From: Hypsibius dujardini
Lineage: Eukaryota > Tardigrada > Eutardigrada > Parachela > Hypsibiidae
NCBI GenBank assembly: GCA_001579985.1
Contig: LRSR01009852.1
Coordinates: 1 to 62,844 of the forward strand
Length of the DNA: 62,844 bases
Reading direction: 5' to 3'
The position numbers were made by a program, and so were the translations under genes. The notes beneath the pieces are model-generated. The model saw only the letters and a list, made by a program, of their open reading frames with translations. It searched no databases and was not told the DNA's origin. Positions 36,681 to 45,212 of this stretch are shown piece by piece; within the stretch, counting starts at the first letter, position 1; each line of letters opens with the position of its first letter.

Positions 36681-38212
36681 ATGTCTGACAATTTTTTCGA
36701 CGACGATGTCGTGTCTGAGACCATCCACTCGAACCATCTCGCCTCCTTGAACGGCCGAGATCGATTCCAAGGAGATATTCTACAGGATGAAACCAATCCA
36801 GGCAGCAGCAGCATTGCAGGCGTCGGTGAACAAAGAGGTCACAGCCGACGACGACGGACCAAGCAGCCGACGGTTACGTTCCCCAGTTTTGAGGATGAGC
36901 TGAAGGAAGGTACACAACTGTATAACCAGCAGGTGCCAAAGCCTGGCCGCGCAATGCGGGCAGAAGAAGTTCAACGAAACGGCGAAGGTCCTCGTCATTC
37001 GAAATCGAATGGTGACGTAGTTGAGCGGAGATTCTCAACGAGACAGCAACCGCAGGCAGCTCAACGGGAGACGGAACCCCGACAAATCGGATCACAGTAA
37101 GAACATTTATTCGCAGTAAATATTTTTTTCCAAATTATTTTGAGGATGTAAAATAATAATAAAAATAAAAATACAATAATCACTTTTGTTTTAGATTTCT
37201 AGATCTTAATCGGGGTTTAGCGTTGAATGTCTCCACAATCAACGAGGATATTGTTGCCTTATCACGGGAAGACATCCGTGACGCACTGCGAACGGTTGAG
37301 TTACCGAAACAGGCGGAAAAATTTGATCTGCAGAGTCAGCCAGCAGACCGGATTTATGTGGAAAGGAAGGGGAAATTTTATGCCCTGTCCAAGCGTCCGG
37401 AAGAGTAAGACAGAGACAGAGACACACACACAGACACACACACAGACACACATACAGACACACACACACACAGACACACAGACACACAGACACACAGACA
37501 CAGACACAGACACAGACACAGACACGGACACAGACACAGACGCAGGTGAAGATCCTTTCATAGTAACAATCAGGAAGTAAGCAAAGACACTCAAACGACA
37601 TGCTTTTACAGGTGGATTGAAACACCAGTTTCCGATCCCCTCAAACCGGAACCAGTCAAGGAAACCCGTCTCAACCTTAACCTTCACAAATCATCCCGCC
37701 ACCTGTTCCTCTTCGCTCACGGACTCCTCGCCGGACTTGCCCTCTTCCACTGCATCATTATTTTCTACGCCTCACCGCCCCACCAATCCGACTGGGCTGT
37801 CTTCACCCACGTCTACCTCCCCATCGCAGTCATCATCAAGACCCTCTATCAAGCCCTTGTTGCACTCTGTTGCCTGTCCTGTCTGTGTCGGCTGGATTTG
37901 GCCGGCGGACTGGACCGCCACCTCCTAACCGACCACTTCGAGGCACTGATCAGTACCATGCTGTACTTTGCTGCCGCGGCCTTGACACACCTGTGTGACG
38001 TCACCACGATGCGGTTGTTACATGAAGCCGAATCGCCTGTGGTTCCTCCTGTAACTAAGGCGACCTTCTCTGGGGACCTGCAGGATGAGCTCGTTCGCTG
38101 GAAAGTTATGGACGCGGTCCGTACGGGCTGTTTCTGTGTGGGATGGTTACTCGTGGCATGTCGCTGGAAACGCGATCGGATGCTGATCCATCTGGAACGC
38201 AAGGTCCTGTGA
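36681..38212 (+). CDS. TMEM237: TMEM237 (ciliary transition-zone tetraspan protein)
   Basis: Exons 36681-37096, 37195-37404 and 37612-38212 join in phase to 408 residues, the usual length of the family. The N-terminal half is polar and basic (RRRRTK) and ends with the family motif [11 protein letters not shown]. The C-terminal half has four membrane helices, beginning with a [17 protein letters not shown] block that matches the CHGFLAG region of TMEM237. The vertebrate protein sits in the ciliary transition zone and is mutated in Joubert syndrome 14. Its presence shows the organism keeps ciliated cells. Intron 2 holds a GACACA tract. I chose the ATG at 36681; an in-frame region upstream has no other ATG. 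Confidence 0.82.
37408..37545. repeat. ACAGACAC microsatellite in TMEM237 intron 2
   Basis: Alternating CACACA and CAGACACA units starting a few bases after the donor site. Confidence 0.9.
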
Positions 38213-38255
38213 GTCGTACACGCGTGCCCCCGAATAGTTCTCCGATGAACCTACG

Positions 38256-38386
38256 GCCATGAAGTGCGCGATCATGTTCCATAACTGTTCTCTACTGTGT
38301 CTTCTGAGACTTTGCAGTCAGCCATGAAGTGTGCGATCATGTTCCATAACTGTTCTCTACTGCGTCTTCTGAGACTTTGCAGTCTC
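38256..38386. repeat. 65-bp tandem duplication downstream of TMEM237
   Basis: Two nearly identical units begin GCCATGAAGTG at 38256 and 38321. They lie in the likely 3' untranslated region. Confidence 0.9.
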
Positions 38387-38579
38387 GATATTTTTGGCCT
38401 CGCGCGAAAGATTTGTCACTGGAGACAGTGCGGCCGTCAAATTGCGGGTTCTAGTTGACCCTCAACTAGGTCCTCTAGTTCCCTTTCTGACCAACTGCCT
38501 CGAAATGTAAAATAGGAGTAAATGTTGCAGTAGATTAGTAATGGACTGCAAAAGTGACGATAAACTTCCGAGTTCTCAC

Positions 38580-38935
38580 AACAGTTCCAACAAGAACACG
38601 AACACATGAACGCGAACGAACAAACAACCGAACGATCTTAAGGAATTAACGAAAACATGAACGACGGAATGAACGAACGACGGAAAGAATGAACGAATTG
38701 ACAGACTATCGAAAGAACTACTAAAAAAGAAAAAACGAAACGAAAAAAAAAACGAAAAAAAAAACGAACTAAAGAATGAGCGAACGAATGAAAAAACGAA
38801 CGAAGGAAATAAGACCTGAACGACTGTATGAAAACGTGAAATTTTAGATAAAGGAAGGAGGGAAGGAACGACCAAATTAACGAAGGGAAAGAGAATTGAA
38901 AGAACAAAAGAATTAAAAAACAGCATTAACAAATC
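38580..38935. repeat. Degenerate GAAC/AACGAA-rich low-complexity tract
   Basis: A-rich sequence dominated by GAACGAA words. The long minus-strand open frame across it is Phe/Ser/Arg-rich and is an artefact of composition. Confidence 0.8.
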
Positions 38936-39242
38936 AACACCACATTAATTAATGTTAAGGATCGTGCGCATCGTTGCAAGAACATCTCTCGAAAACAATT
39001 TCATGTCACAGCAATAATAAATTATGTTATTCTACGAACATTGGCTTCCGAAGTCCTTCCTTCGTTGCCGCTGTAAACTGGTCCAATAGTTTTTTTTCCG
39101 GACGAGAGTTTTAATTTAATTTAATATTTAAACTTCCAATGCTTAGAATAATTCTATTTTATTTGAGATAAAAAGCTTCGAAATAATGAGATTAATTAAG
39201 TCCATTAACATATTTAAAAGAGAGTAGAATCAGCATTTGTCT

Positions 39243-39397
39243 AAGTTACTTGCGGGTCCCTGAGTTACTTTCGGGTCCCTGACTTACTTCGGGGTCCCTG
39301 AATTACTTTCGGGTCCCTGAATTACTTTCGGGTCCCTGAGTCACTTCCGGGTCCCTGAGTCACTTCCGGGTCCCTGACTTACTTCCGGGTCCCTGAG
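39243..39397. repeat. 19-bp minisatellite, about 8 units
   Basis: Units of CGGGTCCCTGA plus CTTACTTC or GTCACTTC variants. Confidence 0.9.
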
Positions 39398-39411
39398 GGT
39401 TCCTGCGTTTT

Positions 39412-39646
39412 CAGCCGCGTCTCATCGGAACATGGAAAGAGGGACAAGCCTTTGAAAATGTGTCTGACTGTAGATCGTTTATTTGCTACATTGTTTAGAG
39501 CACAATATGAGGGAGCTACACAACAGACTATGAAAAAGGGTTTTCAGATAAGATACCGGATGTTTATCAAAGTGTACAGACAGTTGAGGAGTGCCACCGT
39601 GGCGCGTAAACAACCGCTGACCAACCTCAATCCCTCCTTGATTTAA
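39412..39646 (+). CDS. Weak candidate exon(s), unknown protein
   Basis: After a TTTTCAG acceptor there is an open, basic frame ending at 39646 (contains QIRYRMFIKVYRQL). A second TTTTCAG near 39650 opens another basic frame to a possible GTACTT donor near 39798. No family recognised and no partner exons found. Confidence 0.2.
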
Positions 39647-39923
39647 CATGTTTTCAGGAAAGAAACACCATTGACTCACTCCTTACGGCGTCTGTTCAAC
39701 TCACTATTATTGTCACGTAAAGTAAAGTACGCAAATTCTGTGCGGCGAACCCGAAAGGGGCGTTTTTGGGGTGAGCGATTAGACTCTTTTCAAGGTACTT
39801 AGTTCTAGATATAAAAATCGTCTCGCAGTCACTCAGATCCAAAAGGAAATATTTATTCTTCAGCCTGATATTTTGCCCCATTTCCCGCACATCTGGGCTA
39901 ATTCTTGACGGGAACCGGAAATA

Positions 39924-39958
39924 ATTATATATATTATATTATATTATATATATATATA
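39924..39958 (+). promoter_or_regulatory. TATA-rich promoter of the small secreted gene
   Basis: Alternating TATATAT/TATTATAT sequence directly upstream of the ATG at 39964. If this is the TATA box, transcription starts very close to the ATG or the leader is short; it could also be a simple repeat. Confidence 0.4.
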
Positions 39959-39963
39959 GCACG

Positions 39964-40681
39964 ATGGAGCTAACTAAAGTGTCGAAGGCGGTAATGTTGT
40001 TGTGCGCGATCTTTTTCGTAGCCTCACCGTTCTTTCACGTCGCGAATGGTGAGTATTTTCAGCGCGGGATCGCAAACTAAATCTGTTCAATTTTTATTAA
40101 TTATTACAATTATATTAATTATATTAATTATTGATTCCGTTTCCGTGATTCTGATTGTAAAAATTATTATGTTTAGAAAGGTTTAAATTCATGACTCTTA
40201 ACATTGTCCGACTCAAAATTAATTTGGAATCGATTGCCATCAGCAAAATCCTTTTTAGATATCAGGGGAGGGGGCGGAGTTATGTGTCAGTTCTGCAGTG
40301 TCACTTCAAAATTCCCGGTTACTCGGTTAGGCTAGAGAATGGTCCATAGCTCCGCCCCTGAAACCGATTTTTTTGCTGATATCAATCGACGGAAAAGGGT
40401 TTCGTGTCAAAAAAGCACTCGATGCCAAATATTTCCCAATATATCATGGACTTGAGCGGGGAACAAAACGGTTTCTGACGGCCTCATCCAATATTCATTT
40501 CATTTTTTTCCTTACCTGAATAGGAGCCCCGATTGTGGCTGATTCCATCACCCTCGGACGGTGGTTGATCCAAGTGGAGAATGACGTCCTGGTGATCCGT
40601 GACACCCGATCGGCCTGGCTCCACGGCGGAGACAACCGTTTCGCCTTCTACCCCGGAAAAGGCCAAATCGACGCGAAATAA
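39964..40681 (+). CDS. Small secreted protein, two exons, family unknown
   Basis: Exons 39964-40048 (GTGAGT donor) and 40524-40681 (AATAG acceptor) join in phase to 80 residues. Residues 1-29 are a signal peptide with core VMLLCAIFFVASPFF, encoded mostly by exon 1. The mature part, about 51 residues, has no cysteine and contains ITLGRWLIQVENDVLVIRD, which looks beta-rich. AATAAA follows at 40683, right after the stop. I do not recognise the family. The clean signal peptide, splice phase and poly(A) signal support a real gene. Its position between the two macin blocks is suggestive of a defence or secretory role but proves nothing. Confidence 0.6.
40195..40395. repeat. Foldback element, family 2, copy a
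   Basis: Inverted arms carry AATTTGGAATCGATTG at one side, GGGGGCGGAG then CTCCGCCCC at the centre, and ATCAATCGA at the other. The GGGGCGGAGC core also occurs at 41060, 44735 and 51215. Confidence 0.65.
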
Positions 40682-41019
40682 TAATAAATGATGAATTTAT
40701 CAGCTTGACCGGCGCGAAACACGCAAATCGCACGTATAATAAATGCGTACACGTTTTGTCCATTTACTTCGAATTTCCTTTATATATAAAGAATATGTAA
40801 GAGAGTTTGAAATCAACGTTTTTTCTCTAAGCGAACCAGTTAAAGCTTTGTCAAATGAAGGCGGAATCCGTCCTATTCCTAGTTCCCTTTATTTTCACTA
40901 TTTGTTCCCTATTTGTTCTCGCCTATAAAGCCAGTCGGTAAAAATTTCTGTATTGCAAAGTTGGATGTCTATATCGAAACAAACTTATCTGAACGTTGTT
41001 TAGTCGGAAATCATCTTGA

Positions 41020-41430
41020 GAATCGATTGGCTTGAGCCAAATATTTTTTGGGAGTCAGGGGGCGAAGCTACTGTCTAATCTTCGAAGAGAACGCCCCAAT
41101 CCCTGTTCTTTTTGAAAGGAACACATATAGCTCCCTCCTTCATCTCCAACAATTATTGCGCCGATTCCAAATTGAATTCTGATGAGAAACATCTTCAAAA
41201 AAAATTACTTTGACGTATCAATCTGACAAGGGATCAAATGCCAGTGCCAGTTTCGGATCGCAACTAAACTTTTCTCCTGAAAACCTATTCCCCTGAGATA
41301 ATTTCAGGAAATATTGCTCGCCCGGGAAAAGGCCCTGTTCAATTGATAAAAGTTAAGAACTCGTAAAATCGCTGGCGTATTCCTGTCTCAGCAATAAAAA
41401 CCAATTTTTAGAATTATTTTACTTTTACAC
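41020..41430. repeat. Foldback element, family 2, copy b, with its 300-bp extension
   Basis: Contains GATTGGC, GGGGGCGAAGCTA and then a stretch (41130-41430) that is closely repeated at 44360-44665. The shared words include ATTCCAAATTGAATTCTG and TACTTTGACGTATCA. Confidence 0.65.
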
Positions 41431-41462
41431 TTCTTGACAAATTGTTTGATTGGATGCCTAGT

Positions 41463-41947
41463 AGGATCACTATTTTCAGTATTAGGCCATTCGTTTTTGC
41501 GGAGGTCACAAGCAGAGATTTCCGCGGTCAGTTTTCCGCAAGCATTCAGTCCATCTGTTCTTGTAAGTCATGTTATGAGCTCAAAGAAAGCTGGCTTAAT
41601 TTTTAGGCAAGATGTTTCGATCGAACGATACGTTCCACCTATCGCAACACTTGCTCCAGCGCTTTGATGCAATGCCTTGCGATTGGCTCTACCCCATTTT
41701 CGCAGAGAACCTGCCTAACCCATGCGAGGCGGATCCGGAAAGGTATCCCCAAGCTCAACACGACTGCGGAAGCCACTCAAGAAAATTAAGACTTGTCGAC
41801 GAGAAAGGGCGTGATTTGTTGCTACCACAGAGGAAGGTTTTCTTCGTTGAAGGGGAAAGTGGTGCCGATTCACCTGGCTATATAGTGTGTGATTTTGCAT
41901 TCTGTGATCGGACGGACAAGCTGTCAGACAGACAGACAGACACATAG
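41463..41947 (+). pseudogene. Duplicated fragment of the MGAT4-like gene (end of exon 5 plus exon 6)
   Basis: 41463-41605 matches the end of exon 5 and the following intron of the gene at 32180. 41609-41947 matches its last exon at over 90 percent by eye, including GKMFRSND and PCDWL. Exons 1-4 are absent, so it cannot make the enzyme. The last exon here stays open further than in the parent (to 41947) because of a one-base difference near 34067, so the parent rather than this fragment may carry the odd frame. Confidence 0.8.
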
Positions 41948-41976
41948 ACACACAGGCACGCAGACAGACAGACAGC

Positions 41977-42029
<53 letters not shown>

Positions 42030-42035
42030 CATATG
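41920..42035. repeat. GACA microsatellite (copy 2 of the duplicated block)
   Basis: GACA tract at the position matching 34170-34345 in the first block, but purer. Confidence 0.9.
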
Positions 42036-42196
42036 TAGAAAAGCAAACAGAGATAAATGTCTATATACTGCAGTATTTTTATGTAAGCTTTTTTACCATC
42101 CGGTTGTACGGCATCAAAGGTTGAAAGTGTGCTGGTTAAGGTCATGCAACATCTATAGATGAAAATGTGGTTCCATTTCGGCGTAGATTATCCTTT

Positions 42197-42451
42197 TTAA
42201 CTGCATTTACAAACGTTCGAGTTCTTCGAGACACCCAGACAAGTCTCCGTGTTCTTGACGCACCTCCCCGATCTGTAGCCCTTGCTCTTGCAGTTATCGT
42301 TGCAGCGTTTGTAGCCAAAACCCACCCAGAAGTTCTCGTCGTCGCAGCGACTTCCGGTGATATAGTTCCAGCAATTAGCCTCGACTTGGCTGATAGAACA
42401 CGCCAGCATTACCGCAGTCACTGCGAGACCTACCATCAATGATAACTTCAT
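42197..42451 (-). CDS. Macin-family antimicrobial peptide precursor (copy 2)
   Basis: An 84-residue paralogue of the gene at 34486, with the same signal peptide apart from a few residues and all eight cysteines in register. Changes are concentrated in the mature peptide (for example WNYITG for WNFVTG, VGFGYK for ALFGYK, SGRC for SGQC). An in-frame ATG 42 bases upstream (42493) exists, but the ATG at 42451 matches copy 1 and gives a proper signal peptide. It is part of the duplicated block and is followed, tail to tail, by the MGAT4-like fragment. The upstream 90 bp resemble copy 1, after which the two promoters differ; no MITE is present here. Expected to be secreted and antibacterial by family. 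Confidence 0.8.
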   Translation of the reverse strand: MKLSLMVGLAVTAVMLACSISQVEANCWNYITGSRCDDENFWVGFGYKRCNDNCKSKGYRSGRCVKNTETCLGVSKNSNVCKCS

Positions 42452-42544
42452 CTTCGTGGATCGGATGATGTAGAAAAAAATATAGAAGCTCACAATTCCA
42501 AAATAAAAAACTGCTTGAAATGAAACCGTTAGAAGCGATCAATA

Positions 42545-43006
42545 CTACAAGGGGTGAAATATTGTCTTACTATACAACGACCTGAGGCTATCGAGGAAAC
42601 CGGAGTGGAGTTTTGTATTATCCCACACACACACACACGCACACACACAGATAAGTAGAATGAAGAAAGAAGCAAAACTCACAAAAACTCGACTATCTCG
42701 CAGAAGGTGTTTACAACACCTTAAATATCCGATTGATCGAAAGATGTTAGACTGAATCAACAAGTCGCTGATGGCAGATTAGGAAGGGTGCCTTCCTCCA
42801 AGTACGGCGAAGTCAAGCTATACAAAGGCAACACAAACCAAAGACCAATCTTGGTGTGACGGTCCACGCAATCAGAAAACTCGTCAGGACGGGCCCCGGA
42901 ACACCCTGGATAAAACTGAACGCAAAATAAAAAGACACATACAACACTTCACCGTGTCCGGCCATCCGTAACAACTACAACAAAGGGTAAGATACTATAC
43001 TACTAC
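42545..43006. other. Gene-free stretch before the mariner element
   Basis: Contains a short (CA)n run at 42627-42651. Sequence at 42770-42960 has gene-like base composition, but I find no supportable exon. Confidence 0.5.
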
Positions 43007-43008
43007 TA

Positions 43009-44357
43009 CGAGGGGCATGCTGAAATGATTGAAAGTCCATTAAAAAAATGGGCGACGAAATTTGAATTTCGAAATTTTATTCCGAACCAGTAAGGTATTG
43101 TGAATAGGAAATAAAAGTTTCAGTGAGGTTGGCCAACAACTGGCCAATGGGCAAATGCAATAGCGAGGCTCTTTTTTAAAAACGTAAACAATCAGTCGAT
43201 CACGTCGAGTGATCACAGTCGAGTGATACATCGTGATAAAAAAGCTCTCCGAAGCGCTGCCTTCAATGATTTTAAAAATCATCAATCCCCTCTTGAATTT
43301 TTTAACCGTTTGAAATTAACTTTTGGAGACCTGGCTCCATCTATTGCAACCGTCTGGAAATATACTTTTGTGAATTTCAGGCTGGAAGGATTGATCTGGA
43401 AGATCGACCATCTTCAGGACGCCCCGCAACTGCAGTGACGCCCGCAAATACCTTCGAATTTCAGCGCCTCATCAAGCAAAATTCTCGCGAAACATGGTAG
43501 TGGATGGAGCAGGAATTGGACATCGGATCCTCGGCCTTGCAAGTCATTCTTCATTGAGAGCTGAAAGTCAGGAAGTTCTGTGCCAAATGGGTTCCTCGCA
43601 AGCTGTCAGAGGACCAATAACAGACACCCAAAGACTTTTCGAAGCAGATGCTCGAGATATTCATCAAAAATCCCGAAATCAGTCTCAAACGGATCATCAA
43701 TGAAGATGAGACATGGTCCAATTACTATGACCCTCGTACGAAGCGGATGTCGATGGAATGAATTTTTTTCTGGTCAGGCTAGGCCAACGGTCGCGCGGCG
43801 TGAGCGCAGCGTGAAGAAATCCCTTCTCGTCTTCTTCGACTACAAAGGAATCTACTGACGCACAACATTCCTTCCAGCGCCAGGACGTAAGGCCATGAAC
43901 TCTTCACTTTTACATCACAAAATGTTTGATGAAACTGGTAAGAAAGACCAGGAAAATGCGTTCCAAGACTGGACCTCGCGGGCTGTTTTTGCTGCAAGAA
44001 AACGCTTCCTGTCACACCTCTGCACCAACAACGAAATTCCTAAAAAGAAAAAACTTGCCACTGTCCCTCACCCGCCCTATAGCTCCGACCTTGCACCTTT
44101 TCTTTTTCCCAAATTGAAGGAAATTCTGAAGGGCAGGACTTTTTCGAATCAGAAAGAGTTGAAAGGGGAAGTGACGTCTGCGGTGAACCAGCTCTCCAAG
44201 AACGGTTTCTTGTTTGTATCTCAGCAATGGCTGGCCCGGTTGAAGAAGTGCATTGAATGCAACTGAGATTATATTGAGAGATTCGAGTGAGATATTGTTT
44301 ATAAGTTGTTAATGAAAAAATAAAAATGGATTTTCAATCATTTCAACATGCCCCTCG
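43009..44357 (+). mobile_element. Decayed mariner transposon with both terminal inverted repeats
   Basis: The 1349-bp element is flanked by TA. Its termini start CGAGGGGCATG and match each other over about 31 bp with three differences. Remnants of a mariner transposase lie in order on the plus strand in several frames: FGDLAPSIATVWK, SGRPATAVTP, CAKWVPRKLSE, the first catalytic block EDETWSNYYDPRTKR, QENASCHTS at the second, and HPPYSSDLAP at the third. Several stops and frame changes make it inactive. The second catalytic site reads QEN where HDN is usual. It sits exactly beside the 300-bp repeat at 44360. Confidence 0.92.
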
Positions 44358-44359
44358 TA

Positions 44360-44870
44360 GCTCCCTCCTTCATCTCCCACAATTATTGCGTCGATTCCAA
44401 ATTGAATTCTGGTGAGGAATGTCCACGACAAAATTTACTTTGACGTATCATTCTGACAAGAGATCAATTGCCAGTGCCCGTCTCGGATCGCAACCAAAAG
44501 TTTTTCTTGAAAACATATTCCCCAAGATGATTTTAGATAATATTGCTTGCCGGGAACAAGGCTCTGTTCAATTGGAAAAAAGGTAAGAATTCGTAAAATC
44601 CCCACTGGAATATTCCTGTCCCAGCAATAAACACCGATTTTTAAAATCATTTTTCTTTCTTATTTTTAGACATCCACTAAGTCAAAATTTAATTTTGAAC
44701 GAATTGGCATTAGCAAAAAAATTCGGAGCTGAGGGGGCGGAGCTACAAGCACTAACGGAACTCGGATATTACAGTCCATTGGCTGTGCGTTATATCGAAT
44801 AACAGCCGTGACTCCTCCCCTTCGCCTTCAAAAAAACGTCCGCTAATGCCGATCGATTCACAATTAAATT
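44360..44870. repeat. Family 2 foldback, copy c, with its 300-bp extension
   Basis: 44360-44665 repeats 41130-41430 at roughly 80 percent by eye. 44685-44870 is a foldback core with GGGGGCGGAGCTA and a degenerate opposing arm. The mariner element lies directly against its left end. Confidence 0.65.
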
Positions 44871-45205
44871 TCGAGTCAGTAAAAGGCAACAAATTGAAAG
44901 AAAATGAAATATAAAAAAAAGAGATTGTCCATATTCTTAAATCTTTCCCAGCTGAAGAAGATCTTGTCCGCGGCAAGCAATATTTTCTAAAATCATGTAG
45001 GGGAATAGCTTCTCAGGAAAAAAAATTGGCCGAGATCTGAGACAGGCACCGGTAATTGATTCCTTGTGAGCTCCATTATGCGAGAACTGCCACTGACCGC
45101 GTCAAAATAGACTGGATCTATGGTACACGATACGATCGACGATTCGAAGTGTGCGGTCGAGCATTAAAACAGAATATGTTATAAAACACAATTGTGATTT
45201 CTTCT
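44871..45205. other. Gene-free stretch
   Basis: Mixed sequence with no supportable feature except short matches to family 2 (ATATTGC, AGGGGAATA words near 44985-45005). Confidence 0.5.
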
Positions 45206-45212
45206 TTTGCAA

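Noticed and set aside
37227-37687. Overlapping frames on both strands across TMEM237 exon 2 and intron 2
   Set aside because: Only the phase-consistent frame joins the flanking exons and matches the family.
38576-38932. Minus-strand 118-codon Phe/Ser-rich frame
   Set aside because: It is the complement of a degenerate GAACGAA low-complexity tract; no start, splice or domain evidence.
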